NCBI GenBank assembly: GCA_943328795.2
Contig: CALQBK020000023.1
Location: forward strand, 1-40,066
Reading direction: 5' to 3'
DNA: 40,066 nucleotides
From: Bifidobacterium breve
Lineage (GTDB): Bacteria; Myxococcota_A; UBA796; SXON01
Below, in pieces: positions 30,101 through 38,213 of this stretch; positions within the stretch are counted from its first letter, which is position 1; every line of letters begins with the position of its first letter. The translations under genes and the position numbers were made by a program. A model generated the notes under the pieces. The model was not told the DNA's origin. It worked only from the letters and a program-made list of their open reading frames with translations, and made no database searches.

Positions 30101-32479
30101 TCAGGCCACCGAGCGCGGATCGACGTCTACGACGAGGCGCACCCCGTGCGGCGGTGTCCAACTCGCGTGGTGCGCGGCCAACATCGCGCGCAGCGGGGCG
30201 AGCTCGCGCCCCCGGATCACCACCTGCACGCGGTAGCGCCCGACCAGCTTCGGCAGCGCCGCGAACGCGGGGCCGAGCACGTCAACAGCGGGCGGCGCCT
30301 GCGACTTCAGGAGCCTCGCGAGCGCCTTCGCCGCGTCGAGCGTCGCCTCCCGCTCAATGCCCTCGCAGCGCAGCAGCACCAGCCGGCTGAACGGCGGGTA
30401 CCGGAGCATTCGCCGGATCACGCTCTCGTGCTCGGCGAACGCCGCCATGTCGCCGATGCAGCCGAACACGGGGTGGTCCGGGTGCGTCGTCTGCAAGAAC
30501 ACCTGCCCGGCTACGTCCCCGCGGCCGGCGCGCCCGCACAGCTGGGTGACCAGGGAGAAGCACCGCTCGGCCGAGCGGAAGTCCGGCATGCCCAGGATGT
30601 GGTCGCAGCCCAGCACGGCCGCGACGTGGACGTCCGGGAAGTCGTGGCCCTTCGCGACGATCTGCGTGCCAACGAGCAGGCGGGCGTCGCCCGAGCGAAA
30701 CCGCTCGAGGATGCGCGCGTGGCTGCCCCGCTCCGCGGTCGTGTCGGCGTCCATGCGGGCGATGGGCACCCCGGGGAACGTCTCGGCCATCAGCTCCTCG
30801 ACGCGCTCGGTGCCGAGCCCGAGCACCGCCAGGCCCGTGCCGCACTTTGGGCAGTCGCTCTGAAAGCGCTGGTGAAAGCCGCAGTAGTGGCAATCCAGAC
30901 GCCCCGAGCCACGGTGATACACCATCGACACACCGCAGCTCGGGCACTGGTACGCCTGGCCGCACCCGGGGCACTCGACGAAGCTCGCGTACCCGCGCCG
31001 GTTGTAGAGCAAGATCGCCTTGCCCCCCGCGTCGAGGGCCTCCTGGACGGCGCCGCGGACCACCGCCGAGAGCATCGGGGTCTTCCCGTCCGCCGTGCGT
31101 TCGAGGCGCATGTCCACGACGCGCGGCGAAGGCACCGCGCGGCGGGTCGCCCGCTGCGTGAGCGACACGAGGCCGTATCGGCCGCTGCGGGCGTTGAACC
31201 AGGTCTCGAGGCCCGGCGTCGCGGAGCCGAGCACCACCGGGCACCCGAGCCGCTTCCCGCGGACCACGGCGACGTCCCTCGCGTGGTACCGCACCCCCTC
31301 CTCCTGCTTGTACGAGTCGTCGTGCTCCTCGTCGACGACGATGAGCCCGAGCGCGTGGAACGGCGCGAACACCGCGCTGCGCGCCCCGACCGCGATCCGC
31401 ACGTCGCCCGCCTCGATCTGGCGCCACTCCCGCAAGCGCTCCGCGCCCGTGAGCGCCGAGTGCAGCACGGCGACCTCGCCCGGGAAGCGGTCGTCGAAGC
31501 GCGCGGTGAGCTGGGGCGTCAGCGCGATCTCCGGCACCAGCACCAGCACCTGCTTGCCGAGCGCGATCGCCCGGCTCGCGAGCGCCAGGTAGACCTCGGT
31601 CTTCCCCGCCCCGGTCACGCCGTGGAGCAGCGTCGGCCGCGGCGCGGGCTGCCCGCCCTCGGGGAGGATGGCCTCGACAGCGAGCGCTTGCTCCGCGTTG
31701 AGCTGGGGTGGCGCCGTCCGTGGCGCTCCCTTCGGTCGTTGCCCCTTCGGCCGGCGCTCCTTCCGCACCGCGCCCAACACCTCCAGCCTCCGAGCCGAGT
31801 CCGCGTGCACCTCGGAGAGCCGGCATGGGCCACCGTCCGCGAGGCGCGCAAGCACGGCGCGCTGGTGCGCAGACCGCAGGCCGAGGCCGACGGCCGGGGC
31901 GAGGTCCGTCGCGACGACCCAGGTCTCCAAGTCGGCGACGGGGCCGACGATCACGTCTTCGGGGCGGATCAACCCCGCGGTGAGCAGCGCGGCGATGCTC
32001 CGCGGCACGTCCTCCACCTCTGCCGCGAGCTTGCGCTCGAGCGCCGCGCGCGTGATCCCCGGGCGCGCGACGACCTCGCGCAACACCTGGCCGAGCGCCC
32101 CTACGGGAGGCTCGCCCGCGATCGCGTCGATCCCGGCGTCCGTCGCGTTGTAGACGTGGCGAGTGCGGCTGCGCGTGTCTGAGGGCGTAGCCGACGCGAT
32201 CACCTCGCCCAGCGGCGAGAGGTAGTAGTCGGACATCCAGCGGTACAGGGCGAGCTGCTCGGCGCTGAACGCGGGCCGCTCGTCCAACACCCGCGCGATC
32301 GGCTTCGCCGGCACCGGGGGTGGGCCGGCTTGGTCGATCACCCAGCCGACGAGCTCCCGCCGGCCGTAGGGGACGACCACCGCGGTGCCGGGCGGCAGCA
32401 ACTCGGGGTGAGCGTAGGTGTAGAGCGCGTGCACGGGGAGCGGCACCGCGACGTGCAGGTAGACGGGGTCCCCGGCCAC
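30101..32479 (-). CDS. priA: Primosomal protein N' (replication restart helicase PriA)
   Basis: 792 aa; restarts stalled replication forks by loading the replisome at D-loops. The 3'-DNA-binding N-terminal domain (1-105) contains VPLPVHALYTYAHPELLPPG. The winged-helix part covers ~110-250, with a short KGQRPKGAPR linker. In the SF2 helicase core, Walker A is GVTGAGKT (287-294) and Walker B DEEH (383-386). The zinc-binding Cys cluster is complete (503, 506, 512, 515, 530, 533, 543, 546; CPGCGQAYQCPSCG). Length is normal. It follows the CoA-thioester hydroxylase gene by four bases, an unusual operon partner. Confidence 0.96.
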   Translation of the reverse strand: MAGDPVYLHVAVPLPVHALYTYAHPELLPPGTAVVVPYGRRELVGWVIDQAGPPPVPAKPIARVLDERPAFSAEQLALYRWMSDYYLSPLGEVIASATPSDTRSRTRHVYNATDAGIDAIAGEPPVGALGQVLREVVARPGITRAALERKLAAEVEDVPRSIAALLTAGLIRPEDVIVGPVADLETWVVATDLAPAVGLGLRSAHQRAVLARLADGGPCRLSEVHADSARRLEVLGAVRKERRPKGQRPKGAPRTAPPQLNAEQALAVEAILPEGGQPAPRPTLLHGVTGAGKTEVYLALASRAIALGKQVLVLVPEIALTPQLTARFDDRFPGEVAVLHSALTGAERLREWRQIEAGDVRIAVGARSAVFAPFHALGLIVVDEEHDDSYKQEEGVRYHARDVAVVRGKRLGCPVVLGSATPGLETWFNARSGRYGLVSLTQRATRRAVPSPRVVDMRLERTADGKTPMLSAVVRGAVQEALDAGGKAILLYNRRGYASFVECPGCGQAYQCPSCGVSMVYHRGSGRLDCHYCGFHQRFQSDCPKCGTGLAVLGLGTERVEELMAETFPGVPIARMDADTTAERGSHARILERFRSGDARLLVGTQIVAKGHDFPDVHVAAVLGCDHILGMPDFRSAERCFSLVTQLCGRAGRGDVAGQVFLQTTHPDHPVFGCIGDMAAFAEHESVIRRMLRYPPFSRLVLLRCEGIEREATLDAAKALARLLKSQAPPAVDVLGPAFAALPKLVGRYRVQVVIRGRELAPLRAMLAAHHASWTPPHGVRLVVDVDPRSVA

Positions 32480-32483
32480 CGCG

Positions 32484-34772
32484 TCAGCCCTTTCGACGGC
32501 GCGGGGCGGCGGCCAGGTACTGCACCGGCCACGGGGCCGCGAACCCGCTCGCCGTCGCGGCGTGGAGGGTGAAGTACGGGTCAGCCAGGTGGCCCCGGGC
32601 CAGCGCGACGAGGTCCGCGCGGCCGGCCGCCAGGATGGTGTTCGCCTGGTCGGCCGTCTGGATGTTCCCGACGGTGATCGTCAGCACCCCTGCCTCGTTC
32701 CGGAGCTGGTCGGAGAACGGCACCTGGAACATCCGGCCGTACACCGGCTTTTGCCCGGGCACCACGCCCCCCGCCGAGCAGTCGACGATGTCGACCCCGG
32801 CAGCAGCGAGCGCACGCGCGACCTCGATCCGGTCAGCGTCGTCGAGCCCCCCGGGCGCCCACTCGGTCGCCGAGATCCGCGCAGCGAGGGGCCGTTCGGC
32901 CGGCCACGCCTCGCGCACGGCGCGAGCCACCTCGAGCGGGAACCGCAGCCGGTTCTCGAGCGAGCCACCCCACTCGTCCGTCCGCCGGTTGGTGAGCGCC
33001 GAGAGGAACGTGTTCAGCAGGTACCCGTGGGCCATGTGCAGCTCGAGCAGGTCGAAGCCGGCCGTAGCGGCGCGCTTGGCGGCCGCTACGAAGTCGTCCC
33101 GCACGCGGTCCATGTCGCCGCGCGACATCGCGACCGGCACTGGCGAGGCGGCGTCGTACGCCTCGGCCATCGGCCCGAACACCGGCCATGCCCCCTCGTC
33201 CGCCCCCAGCGCGGCCCCGCCCCGCTCCCACGGGACATGGCACGATGCCTTGCGCCCCGCGTGGCCGATCTGCAGCCCGATCGCGGGACGCACGCTGCCA
33301 TCCTCGCCGTCGGAGACGCAGCGCGTGTGCACGAAGGAGACGATCCGCGCCCAGGCCGCCGCTTGCTCGTCGGTCCAAATGCCGGTGCACCCGGGGGTGA
33401 TGCGGCCGTCGGGGCTCACCGCGGTCGCCTCGGCCATCACGAGGCCCGCTCCGCCCACCGCGCGGCTACCGAGGTGGACCAGGTGCCAATCGTCCACCCT
33501 CCCATCCACCGCCGAGTACTGACACATCGGTGATACAACCATGCGGTTCGGGAGCGTCAAACCCCGCACGCGCAGCGGCGTGTGGATGGGGTCGCGCGCG
33601 GTCACCCCGTGCGTCTCGCACCACTCGCGGCGCACCGACGCGATGAATGCAGGGTCGCGGACCTTCAGCTCCTCCCAGGTGATGCGCTTGGACCGCGTCA
33701 TCAACCCGAACGTGAGGCGGTTGATACTGTGTGTCATGTATCGGGCGGCGTGCTCGAACCACTCCAGGCTGGTCTGCGCCGCGGCCTGCAAGCGCTCGAC
33801 CTCGGGCCTGCGGTGCTGCTCGTAGCTCGCGAGCGCTGCCGCCACGCCCTGCTCGGACCGCAGCGCGCGCGTGAGCGCGATCACGTCCTCCATCGCGAGC
33901 TTGGTTCCCGAGCCGATCGAGAAGTGCGCCGTGTGCACGGCGTCGCCGACGAGGACGACGTTCTCGTGCGACCACTGTGCGCAGCGCACGTTCGGGAAAG
34001 CCCGCCAGAGGCTGCGGTTGGCCAGCAGTCGGCCCTCGCCCAGGCGGTGCTGGAACACGCCCTCCAGGTACGCGATGGTCTCCGCCTCCGACGCCGTGTC
34101 GAGCCCCGCGCGGCGCCAGACGGCGTCCGTGCACTCCACGATGAACGTGCTCCGCGCCCCGTTCACCGCTGGCGCGCCCTCCGGCACGAACGGGTACGCG
34201 TGGACCTGGAACAGGCCGTGCACCGTCTCTTCAAAGTAGAAGGTAAACGCTGGCAACCGCACGTCCGTGCCAAGCCAGGTGAAGCGGCAGTGGCGCCCGT
34301 CCACCGACGGCTGGAAGACGTCCGCGAACCGCGTGCGGACCTGGCTGTTCACGCCGTCCGCCGCCAGCACGAGGTCCGCGTTCGCCCGCAGCTGGTCCAA
34401 CGCGGCGTCGTCGACGTCCACGCCGTCCTCGATCACGCACCCGAGCGCCCGCGCCCGGCGGTTGAGGATCTCGAGCAGCTTCACCCGTGCGAGCCCGCAG
34501 AACCCGTGCCCCGTCGACCGCACGACCTCGTCTCCGACGAACACGTCGATGTCGTCCCACCACGCGAAGTGCTCGCGGATCTCGGCGGCGGACACGGGGT
34601 CTGCGTCGTCGAAGTGCCCGAGCGTCTGCGCGGAGAAGACGACGCCCCAGCCGAACGTCTCGCCCGTGCGGTTTCGCTCGTGGATCCGCACGTCGTGCGC
34701 CGGGTCCCACAGCTTGAGCAGGATCCCGAAGTAGAGCCCGGCGGGCCCGCCGCCGATGATCTCAACACGCAT
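32484..34772 (-). CDS. FAD monooxygenase fused to old-yellow-enzyme domain (salicylyl-CoA 5-hydroxylase / 2-aminobenzoyl-CoA monooxygenase type)
   Basis: 762 aa. The N-half (~1-385) is a class A flavin monooxygenase: EIIGGGPAGLYFGILLK (FAD dinucleotide loop at residue 7), VVRSTGHGFCGLARVKL and VVLVGDAVHTAHFSIGSGTKLAMED (FAD/substrate). The C-half (~395-762) is an NADH:flavin oxidoreductase: LPNRMVVSPMCQYSA, IGLQIGHAGRKAS, HMAHGYLLNTFLSALTNRRTDEWGGSLENR. This two-domain order is that of Azoarcus 2-aminobenzoyl-CoA monooxygenase/reductase and of salicylyl-CoA 5-hydroxylase, which hydroxylate (and may dearomatise) aromatic CoA thioesters. The ATG at 34772 (MRVEIIGGG) is chosen over 34778. The adjacent enoyl-CoA hydratase fits such a pathway; no ligase gene is seen nearby. 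Confidence 0.88.
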   Translation of the reverse strand: MRVEIIGGGPAGLYFGILLKLWDPAHDVRIHERNRTGETFGWGVVFSAQTLGHFDDADPVSAAEIREHFAWWDDIDVFVGDEVVRSTGHGFCGLARVKLLEILNRRARALGCVIEDGVDVDDAALDQLRANADLVLAADGVNSQVRTRFADVFQPSVDGRHCRFTWLGTDVRLPAFTFYFEETVHGLFQVHAYPFVPEGAPAVNGARSTFIVECTDAVWRRAGLDTASEAETIAYLEGVFQHRLGEGRLLANRSLWRAFPNVRCAQWSHENVVLVGDAVHTAHFSIGSGTKLAMEDVIALTRALRSEQGVAAALASYEQHRRPEVERLQAAAQTSLEWFEHAARYMTHSINRLTFGLMTRSKRITWEELKVRDPAFIASVRREWCETHGVTARDPIHTPLRVRGLTLPNRMVVSPMCQYSAVDGRVDDWHLVHLGSRAVGGAGLVMAEATAVSPDGRITPGCTGIWTDEQAAAWARIVSFVHTRCVSDGEDGSVRPAIGLQIGHAGRKASCHVPWERGGAALGADEGAWPVFGPMAEAYDAASPVPVAMSRGDMDRVRDDFVAAAKRAATAGFDLLELHMAHGYLLNTFLSALTNRRTDEWGGSLENRLRFPLEVARAVREAWPAERPLAARISATEWAPGGLDDADRIEVARALAAAGVDIVDCSAGGVVPGQKPVYGRMFQVPFSDQLRNEAGVLTITVGNIQTADQANTILAAGRADLVALARGHLADPYFTLHAATASGFAAPWPVQYLAAAPRRRKG

Positions 34773-34841
34773 CGTCACACCAAGGAGAGGGCGGGGCGGG
34801 TATCAAGAAACCCCCGTCCCCGCGCACGGCGTTCGGCCGAC

Positions 34842-34905
34842 TGAGCAGAAACGACCCATCCGTTTCTGCTCAGAAAATCGTCCAGAATTGGATGGGTCGT
34901 TTCTG
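34842..34905 (-). promoter_or_regulatory. Nested, mutually exclusive inverted repeats (attenuator-like leader)
   Basis: Two structures share bases. A 12-bp perfect hairpin TGAGCAGAAACG-N7-CGTTTCTGCTCA occupies 34842-34872. A 16-base perfect inverted repeat pairs CAGAAACGACCCATCC (34846-34861) with GGATGGGTCGTTTCTG (34890-34905). Only one can form at a time. The region is less GC-rich than its surroundings. It lies in the 141-base gap before the hydroxylase start, with a short ORF overlapping its upstream arm. No U-tract follows the hairpin. Confidence 0.6.
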
Positions 34906-34911
34906 ATCCAT
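34870..34911 (-). CDS. Candidate 13-codon leader ORF (MDQKRPIQFWTIF)
   Basis: Begins two bases after the TAG stop of the enoyl-CoA hydratase gene (TAG-CG-ATG), a spacing used between real coupled genes here (dpgA/dpgB, pal/cpoB). It reads 13 codons to a TGA that is the first triplet of the 12-bp hairpin. The upstream arm of the competing 16-base repeat lies inside codons 3-8, so a ribosome on this ORF would decide which structure forms. There is no amino-acid run like that in classic biosynthetic leaders. It may instead be chance; expression is unproven. Confidence 0.35.
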   Translation of the reverse strand: MDQKRPIQFWTIF

Positions 34912-34913
34912 CG

Positions 34914-35660
34914 CTACCTCGCCCCGGCGACGAAGCGCCCGGCGCCGGCTTGGGCATCGCCGAGCACCGCCAGCCCCTGCTCGTACTCGAAGCGCAGCGC
35001 GTCCTCCAGCCCCAGCGGGGTGCCCCGTCGCGCCGCGCGGCGGTCCGCCCGGAGGCACGCCTGCGGGAACGCCGCGATCTCGTGCGCCAACGCGATCGCA
35101 GCCGCGCGCGCTTGCCCCGCGGGCACGACCCGGTTCACGAGCCCGATCGCCAGCGCCTCGCTCGCCGGCACCGCGCGCCCGGTGAGCACCAGGTCCATCG
35201 CCCGGGAGAGCCCGATCAGCGCGGGCAACCGCGCCGTGCCGCCGTCGATCAGCGGCACGCCGTAGCGCCGGCAATACACCCCGAACGTCGCGGTCTCCCC
35301 CGCTACCCGTAGGTCCGCCCACGCGGCCAGCTCGAGCCCGCCGGCGACCGCGTGGCCCTCGATCGCCGCGATGACCGGCTTGTCGAGCACCAACCGCGTG
35401 GGGCCGAGCGGCCCGGGGTTTCCGGGCTCGACCGGCAGGACGCGGTTCGGATCCCCCGCCGCGATCGCCTGCAGATCCGCCCCCGCGCAAAAATCCGACC
35501 CATCGCCGCACAGCACGGCGACCGACGCTCCAGGGTCTGCGTCGAACGCCGAGAAGGCCTGGAACAGGGCGTCCGCCGTAGCGCGGTCGATGGCGTTGCG
35601 GCGCGCGGGCCTGTCCAACGTGATGATCCAGACCGGGCCGTCCTGCTCGACGCGGGGCAT
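34914..35660 (-). CDS. Crotonase / enoyl-CoA hydratase family protein
   Basis: A 248-aa crotonase-fold enzyme. Oxyanion-hole segments are SDFCAGADLQAIAAG (about 55-69) and AIEGHAVAGGLELAAWADLR (about 98-117). Downstream GVYCRRYGVPLIDGGTARLPALIG is typical of a branch of general enoyl-CoA hydratases with Asp at the second acid site. It hydrates or isomerises enoyl-CoA intermediates. It is coupled to the upstream pseudokinase-like gene by a one-base TGATG overlap and is followed by the CoA-thioester hydroxylase, which supports a shared aromatic or dearomatised acyl-CoA route. It is not a dpg gene by position. Confidence 0.85.
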   Translation of the reverse strand: MPRVEQDGPVWIITLDRPARRNAIDRATADALFQAFSAFDADPGASVAVLCGDGSDFCAGADLQAIAAGDPNRVLPVEPGNPGPLGPTRLVLDKPVIAAIEGHAVAGGLELAAWADLRVAGETATFGVYCRRYGVPLIDGGTARLPALIGLSRAMDLVLTGRAVPASEALAIGLVNRVVPAGQARAAAIALAHEIAAFPQACLRADRRAARRGTPLGLEDALRFEYEQGLAVLGDAQAGAGRFVAGAR

Positions 35661-38125
35661 CAGCTCGGCCAGAACGCGACGGCTGCGACGATGACCAGGA
35701 GCCCGACGATAGCGACCACGACCCACCCCATCCCCGCCGCGGGCGCAGGATCGTCCAAGCGCAAAGGCCGGCTCGGCCCGGCCGGCAGGTGGCTCGCGAG
35801 CTCCTCGGCGTCTCGCCCGGACTCGGTCCACTTTCCAGGGCCCTTCTCGTGCGCGCGGTCGCTGTTCTGGGTCACCCCCACCGCGCCGCCCCACGCGGGG
35901 CCGCTGTCGACACCGGCGGGGCGCACGAACACGTCCCCCGGCTCCTCGATGCCATCGGGCCGAGGGGTCAACACGGGACCGCGTTCGGGCTCGACCGCCC
36001 GCGACGGGGGCGGGACCCGCGCCGCCAGGAGGGCGTCCCGGTCCACGCGGTCGACCAGCCCCGCGACCGGTGCGCCCCCGGGGAGGGCCGGGAACACGCT
36101 CGACGCCTCGAGCACGCCGTCGCCGAAGTCGTCCTCCGGGCGAAGGAGCCGGACCTCCGTGCCCTCCTCGGGCAGGAGCCACCGCGTGTCACGCGGCGTC
36201 GGCTCGGTCGCCACGGGGCCAGAGACGTCGGGCGCCGAGGCCGCCGGCGCAGCCGCGGGGGCCACGAACGCCGCCGCGGGGGCCACGAACGCCGTCGCGG
36301 GGGCCACGAACGCCGTCGCGGGGGCCACCGGTGCAGCCGCGGGGAAGGGCTCACGCAGCGGGGTGTCGGAGGCCGCGGAAGCAGCCGCCGGGGCCGGCGT
36401 CCACCGCTGCACGACCGCGGCGCGTGCGGGTGCGTCCGGGACCGCCACGGGCGCGTCCGGCGTGGGCCGGAGCGGGGGCAACGAGGCCGCGGAGCCCGCT
36501 AGGGGAACCGCCGGGGGGAGGCCGACGAGCGAGGCCCAGGGCTCCGGGGGGGCCACCGGACCGCGATCCAGCGCCGGATCTACCAAGACTGCCGACGGGA
36601 GTTTTGGGACATCGGCAGGCGCGGGGTCGGCGGGCACGGAGTCGGCGGGCGCAGCGCCGACTTGGGCGTCTGCGGGTTCGTCGACGACCTGCGCGGGGGT
36701 GGGGGGGGCGGTGGGCGGGGGCTCGGGGGTAGCGAACACCGCCGGCTCGGGGGTGGCGAACACCGTGGGCTCAGGGGCGGCGAACACCGCGGGCGCCTCG
36801 ACGGGCGCCGGATCTCCCAAAACTGCCGACGGAGGTTCGGGTACATCGACCGGCTCGGCCTCCGGCGCCTCCGCCCCGGTCGGCTCAACCGACACCGGAT
36901 CGACCAAAACTGCCGACGGAGGTCTTGGCACATCGACCGGCTCGGGCTCGGCCATGGGCTCCTCCACCGCCGCGGGCGCCACCGCCGGCAGCGCCGTCTC
37001 CTCCGTGCCCTCATCTGCCGGCGCGCCGGGATCGGTCGGCAGCACGACCGGGTGCCCCCCTCGCTCGCTCCAGGGCTCCACGGCCCGCGCGGGCACGACC
37101 TCGACGATCTCGGCGACAGACGCCGTCTCCACCCGGGCGACGCGGATCCCCGGGATCGACAGCCGCACCGACTCCGGCGGGGCGCTCGCCGGGGCGCTCG
37201 GCGTAACTACCGGACCCGCCAGGACCTGCGCCACCGCCCGCGGCGCGTCAATCGCCAGCGACGCCGGGGCGACCCGCAGCTGCGCGGGATCGACGCTCTG
37301 TCGGACCCGCATCTTGAGCCGGTCGGTCATCCCCCGGTGCTCTCGCACCTGCTGGGACACCCGGGCGCTCTCCTCGCCACGGAGGCGGTTGAGCTCGGTC
37401 TCGACCCACCGCCGCGCGTTGTCCCCGCTCGCTTGCGGGAGCTCCAGCACCGGCGCCTCGCGCTGCGCCACCGGCGCCGCCGACACCCGTGTGGCCCCCA
37501 CACCGGCGTTCGCGCGTCCGGGCAGCCGCGCCCCGACAGCCGAGAGCCACTGCTTGAGCGCTGTGTCCACGCCCACGCGCCCGATCACCGCTAACAGCGC
37601 CTGGCGCGCCGCCCGCGCGTCCCGGAACGCCACGCGGGACTCCGTCGCCCCCGTGCCGCGGAGCCAGAACTTCAACCGCGGCGCGCTCCCCGCGAGGGCC
37701 GCGACGACCGCGCCGATAGCCTGCACGTCGGACTCCCGCGGCGCCCCGATAGGCGCTGCCCGCAGCACGCTCGGCCGGACGACGAACACGCCATCTGCGT
37801 CGAACCCGAAGCCCTCGACCTCGATCGCCCCGTGCGCCCCGCCCGCGTCGTGTACGTCGGCCAGGTCGGCGAGGACCCGCTCCGTCAGCCCGAGCACGAC
37901 GTCCACCGACGGCGCGAGCTGCGCCAGCTGACGGGTGAGCGCCGGCCCCAGATCGAGCCCCCCAGCCAAGCGCTCGTACGGCTGAAACACCCCGCCCGAG
38001 GGGGGCGAGAGCGAGAGTCCTCGGCCGGGCGCTGCGTCCACGCGCTCCCGCGGGAGGGCGCTATCCGTGGAGACGAGGGAGCGGCGGACGTCCGCGCGCG
38101 CCGTGGGAAGGGGCGAGAGCACCAT
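35660..38125 (-). CDS. Tail-anchored pseudokinase-like protein with Pro/Ala-rich repeats
   Basis: 821 aa. The N-terminal ~150 residues follow the C-lobe pattern of Ser/Thr kinases, but the key residues are gone. ADLADVHDAGGAHGAIEVEG replaces the catalytic H-[RG]-D by H-G-A (98-100), FDADGVFVVRPS replaces DFG by RPS (117-119), and ESDVQAIGAVVAALAG matches subdomain IX. No Gly-rich loop or VAIK Lys is seen. A helical stretch (~250-300) and ~450 Pro/Ala/Val-rich residues follow, with repeats such as VDVPEPPSAVLGDPAPVE and AFVAPAT. The final 24 residues (MGWVVVAIVGLLVIVAAVAF) form a C-terminal membrane anchor. Probably a cytoplasmic scaffold tethered to the membrane; the role is unknown. Confidence 0.7.
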   Translation of the reverse strand: MVLSPLPTARADVRRSLVSTDSALPRERVDAAPGRGLSLSPPSGGVFQPYERLAGGLDLGPALTRQLAQLAPSVDVVLGLTERVLADLADVHDAGGAHGAIEVEGFGFDADGVFVVRPSVLRAAPIGAPRESDVQAIGAVVAALAGSAPRLKFWLRGTGATESRVAFRDARAARQALLAVIGRVGVDTALKQWLSAVGARLPGRANAGVGATRVSAAPVAQREAPVLELPQASGDNARRWVETELNRLRGEESARVSQQVREHRGMTDRLKMRVRQSVDPAQLRVAPASLAIDAPRAVAQVLAGPVVTPSAPASAPPESVRLSIPGIRVARVETASVAEIVEVVPARAVEPWSERGGHPVVLPTDPGAPADEGTEETALPAVAPAAVEEPMAEPEPVDVPRPPSAVLVDPVSVEPTGAEAPEAEPVDVPEPPSAVLGDPAPVEAPAVFAAPEPTVFATPEPAVFATPEPPPTAPPTPAQVVDEPADAQVGAAPADSVPADPAPADVPKLPSAVLVDPALDRGPVAPPEPWASLVGLPPAVPLAGSAASLPPLRPTPDAPVAVPDAPARAAVVQRWTPAPAAASAASDTPLREPFPAAAPVAPATAFVAPATAFVAPAAAFVAPAAAPAASAPDVSGPVATEPTPRDTRWLLPEEGTEVRLLRPEDDFGDGVLEASSVFPALPGGAPVAGLVDRVDRDALLAARVPPPSRAVEPERGPVLTPRPDGIEEPGDVFVRPAGVDSGPAWGGAVGVTQNSDRAHEKGPGKWTESGRDAEELASHLPAGPSRPLRLDDPAPAAGMGWVVVAIVGLLVIVAAVAFWPS
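36254..36328. repeat. 21-bp tandem repeat encoding AFVAPAT units
   Basis: Three and a half copies with a period of 21 bases (GCCACGAAC recurs at 36261, 36282 and 36303). In the pseudokinase-like protein this gives consecutive AFVAPAT/AFVAPAA heptads. Confidence 0.8.
36571..36945. repeat. Dispersed ~50-bp repeat (three copies) encoding the PSAVLVDP motif
   Basis: The CCAAAACTGCCGACGGAGG-type core is seen near 36583, 36817 and 36904 (the first copy diverged). Each encodes VDVPxPPSAVLxDP-like blocks. Their AT-rich core (CCAAAACTG) stands out from the surrounding GC-rich codon use, so the nucleotide sequence itself may be conserved or recently copied. Confidence 0.65.
36722..36790. repeat. 24-bp tandem repeat encoding VFATPEPA units
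   Basis: GCGAACACC recurs at 36732, 36756 and 36780 with a 24-base period. This gives three octads AVFAAPEP/TVFATPEP/AVFATPEP in the low-complexity part of the protein. Confidence 0.75.
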
Positions 38126-38137
38126 CCGCTTAGGCTA
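38126..38137 (-). promoter_or_regulatory. -10 element TAGCCT, 6 bases before ATG
   Basis: Minus strand TAGCCT, AAGCGG, then the ATG of the pseudokinase-like gene. It would drive the four-gene operon down to priA with a leaderless first cistron. Confidence 0.4.
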
Positions 38138-38213
38138 TCCCGCACCGTTGGGGGCACGGACGCGGCTTTGCAAACCGCCTCGAACGAGGCATGATGCCGC
38201 CTCGGAGTCCCCC

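Noticed and set aside
36254-36790. Tandem repeats considered as a CRISPR array
   Set aside because: The repeats are in frame inside a coding gene, contiguous without unique spacers, and encode Pro/Ala-rich peptide units.
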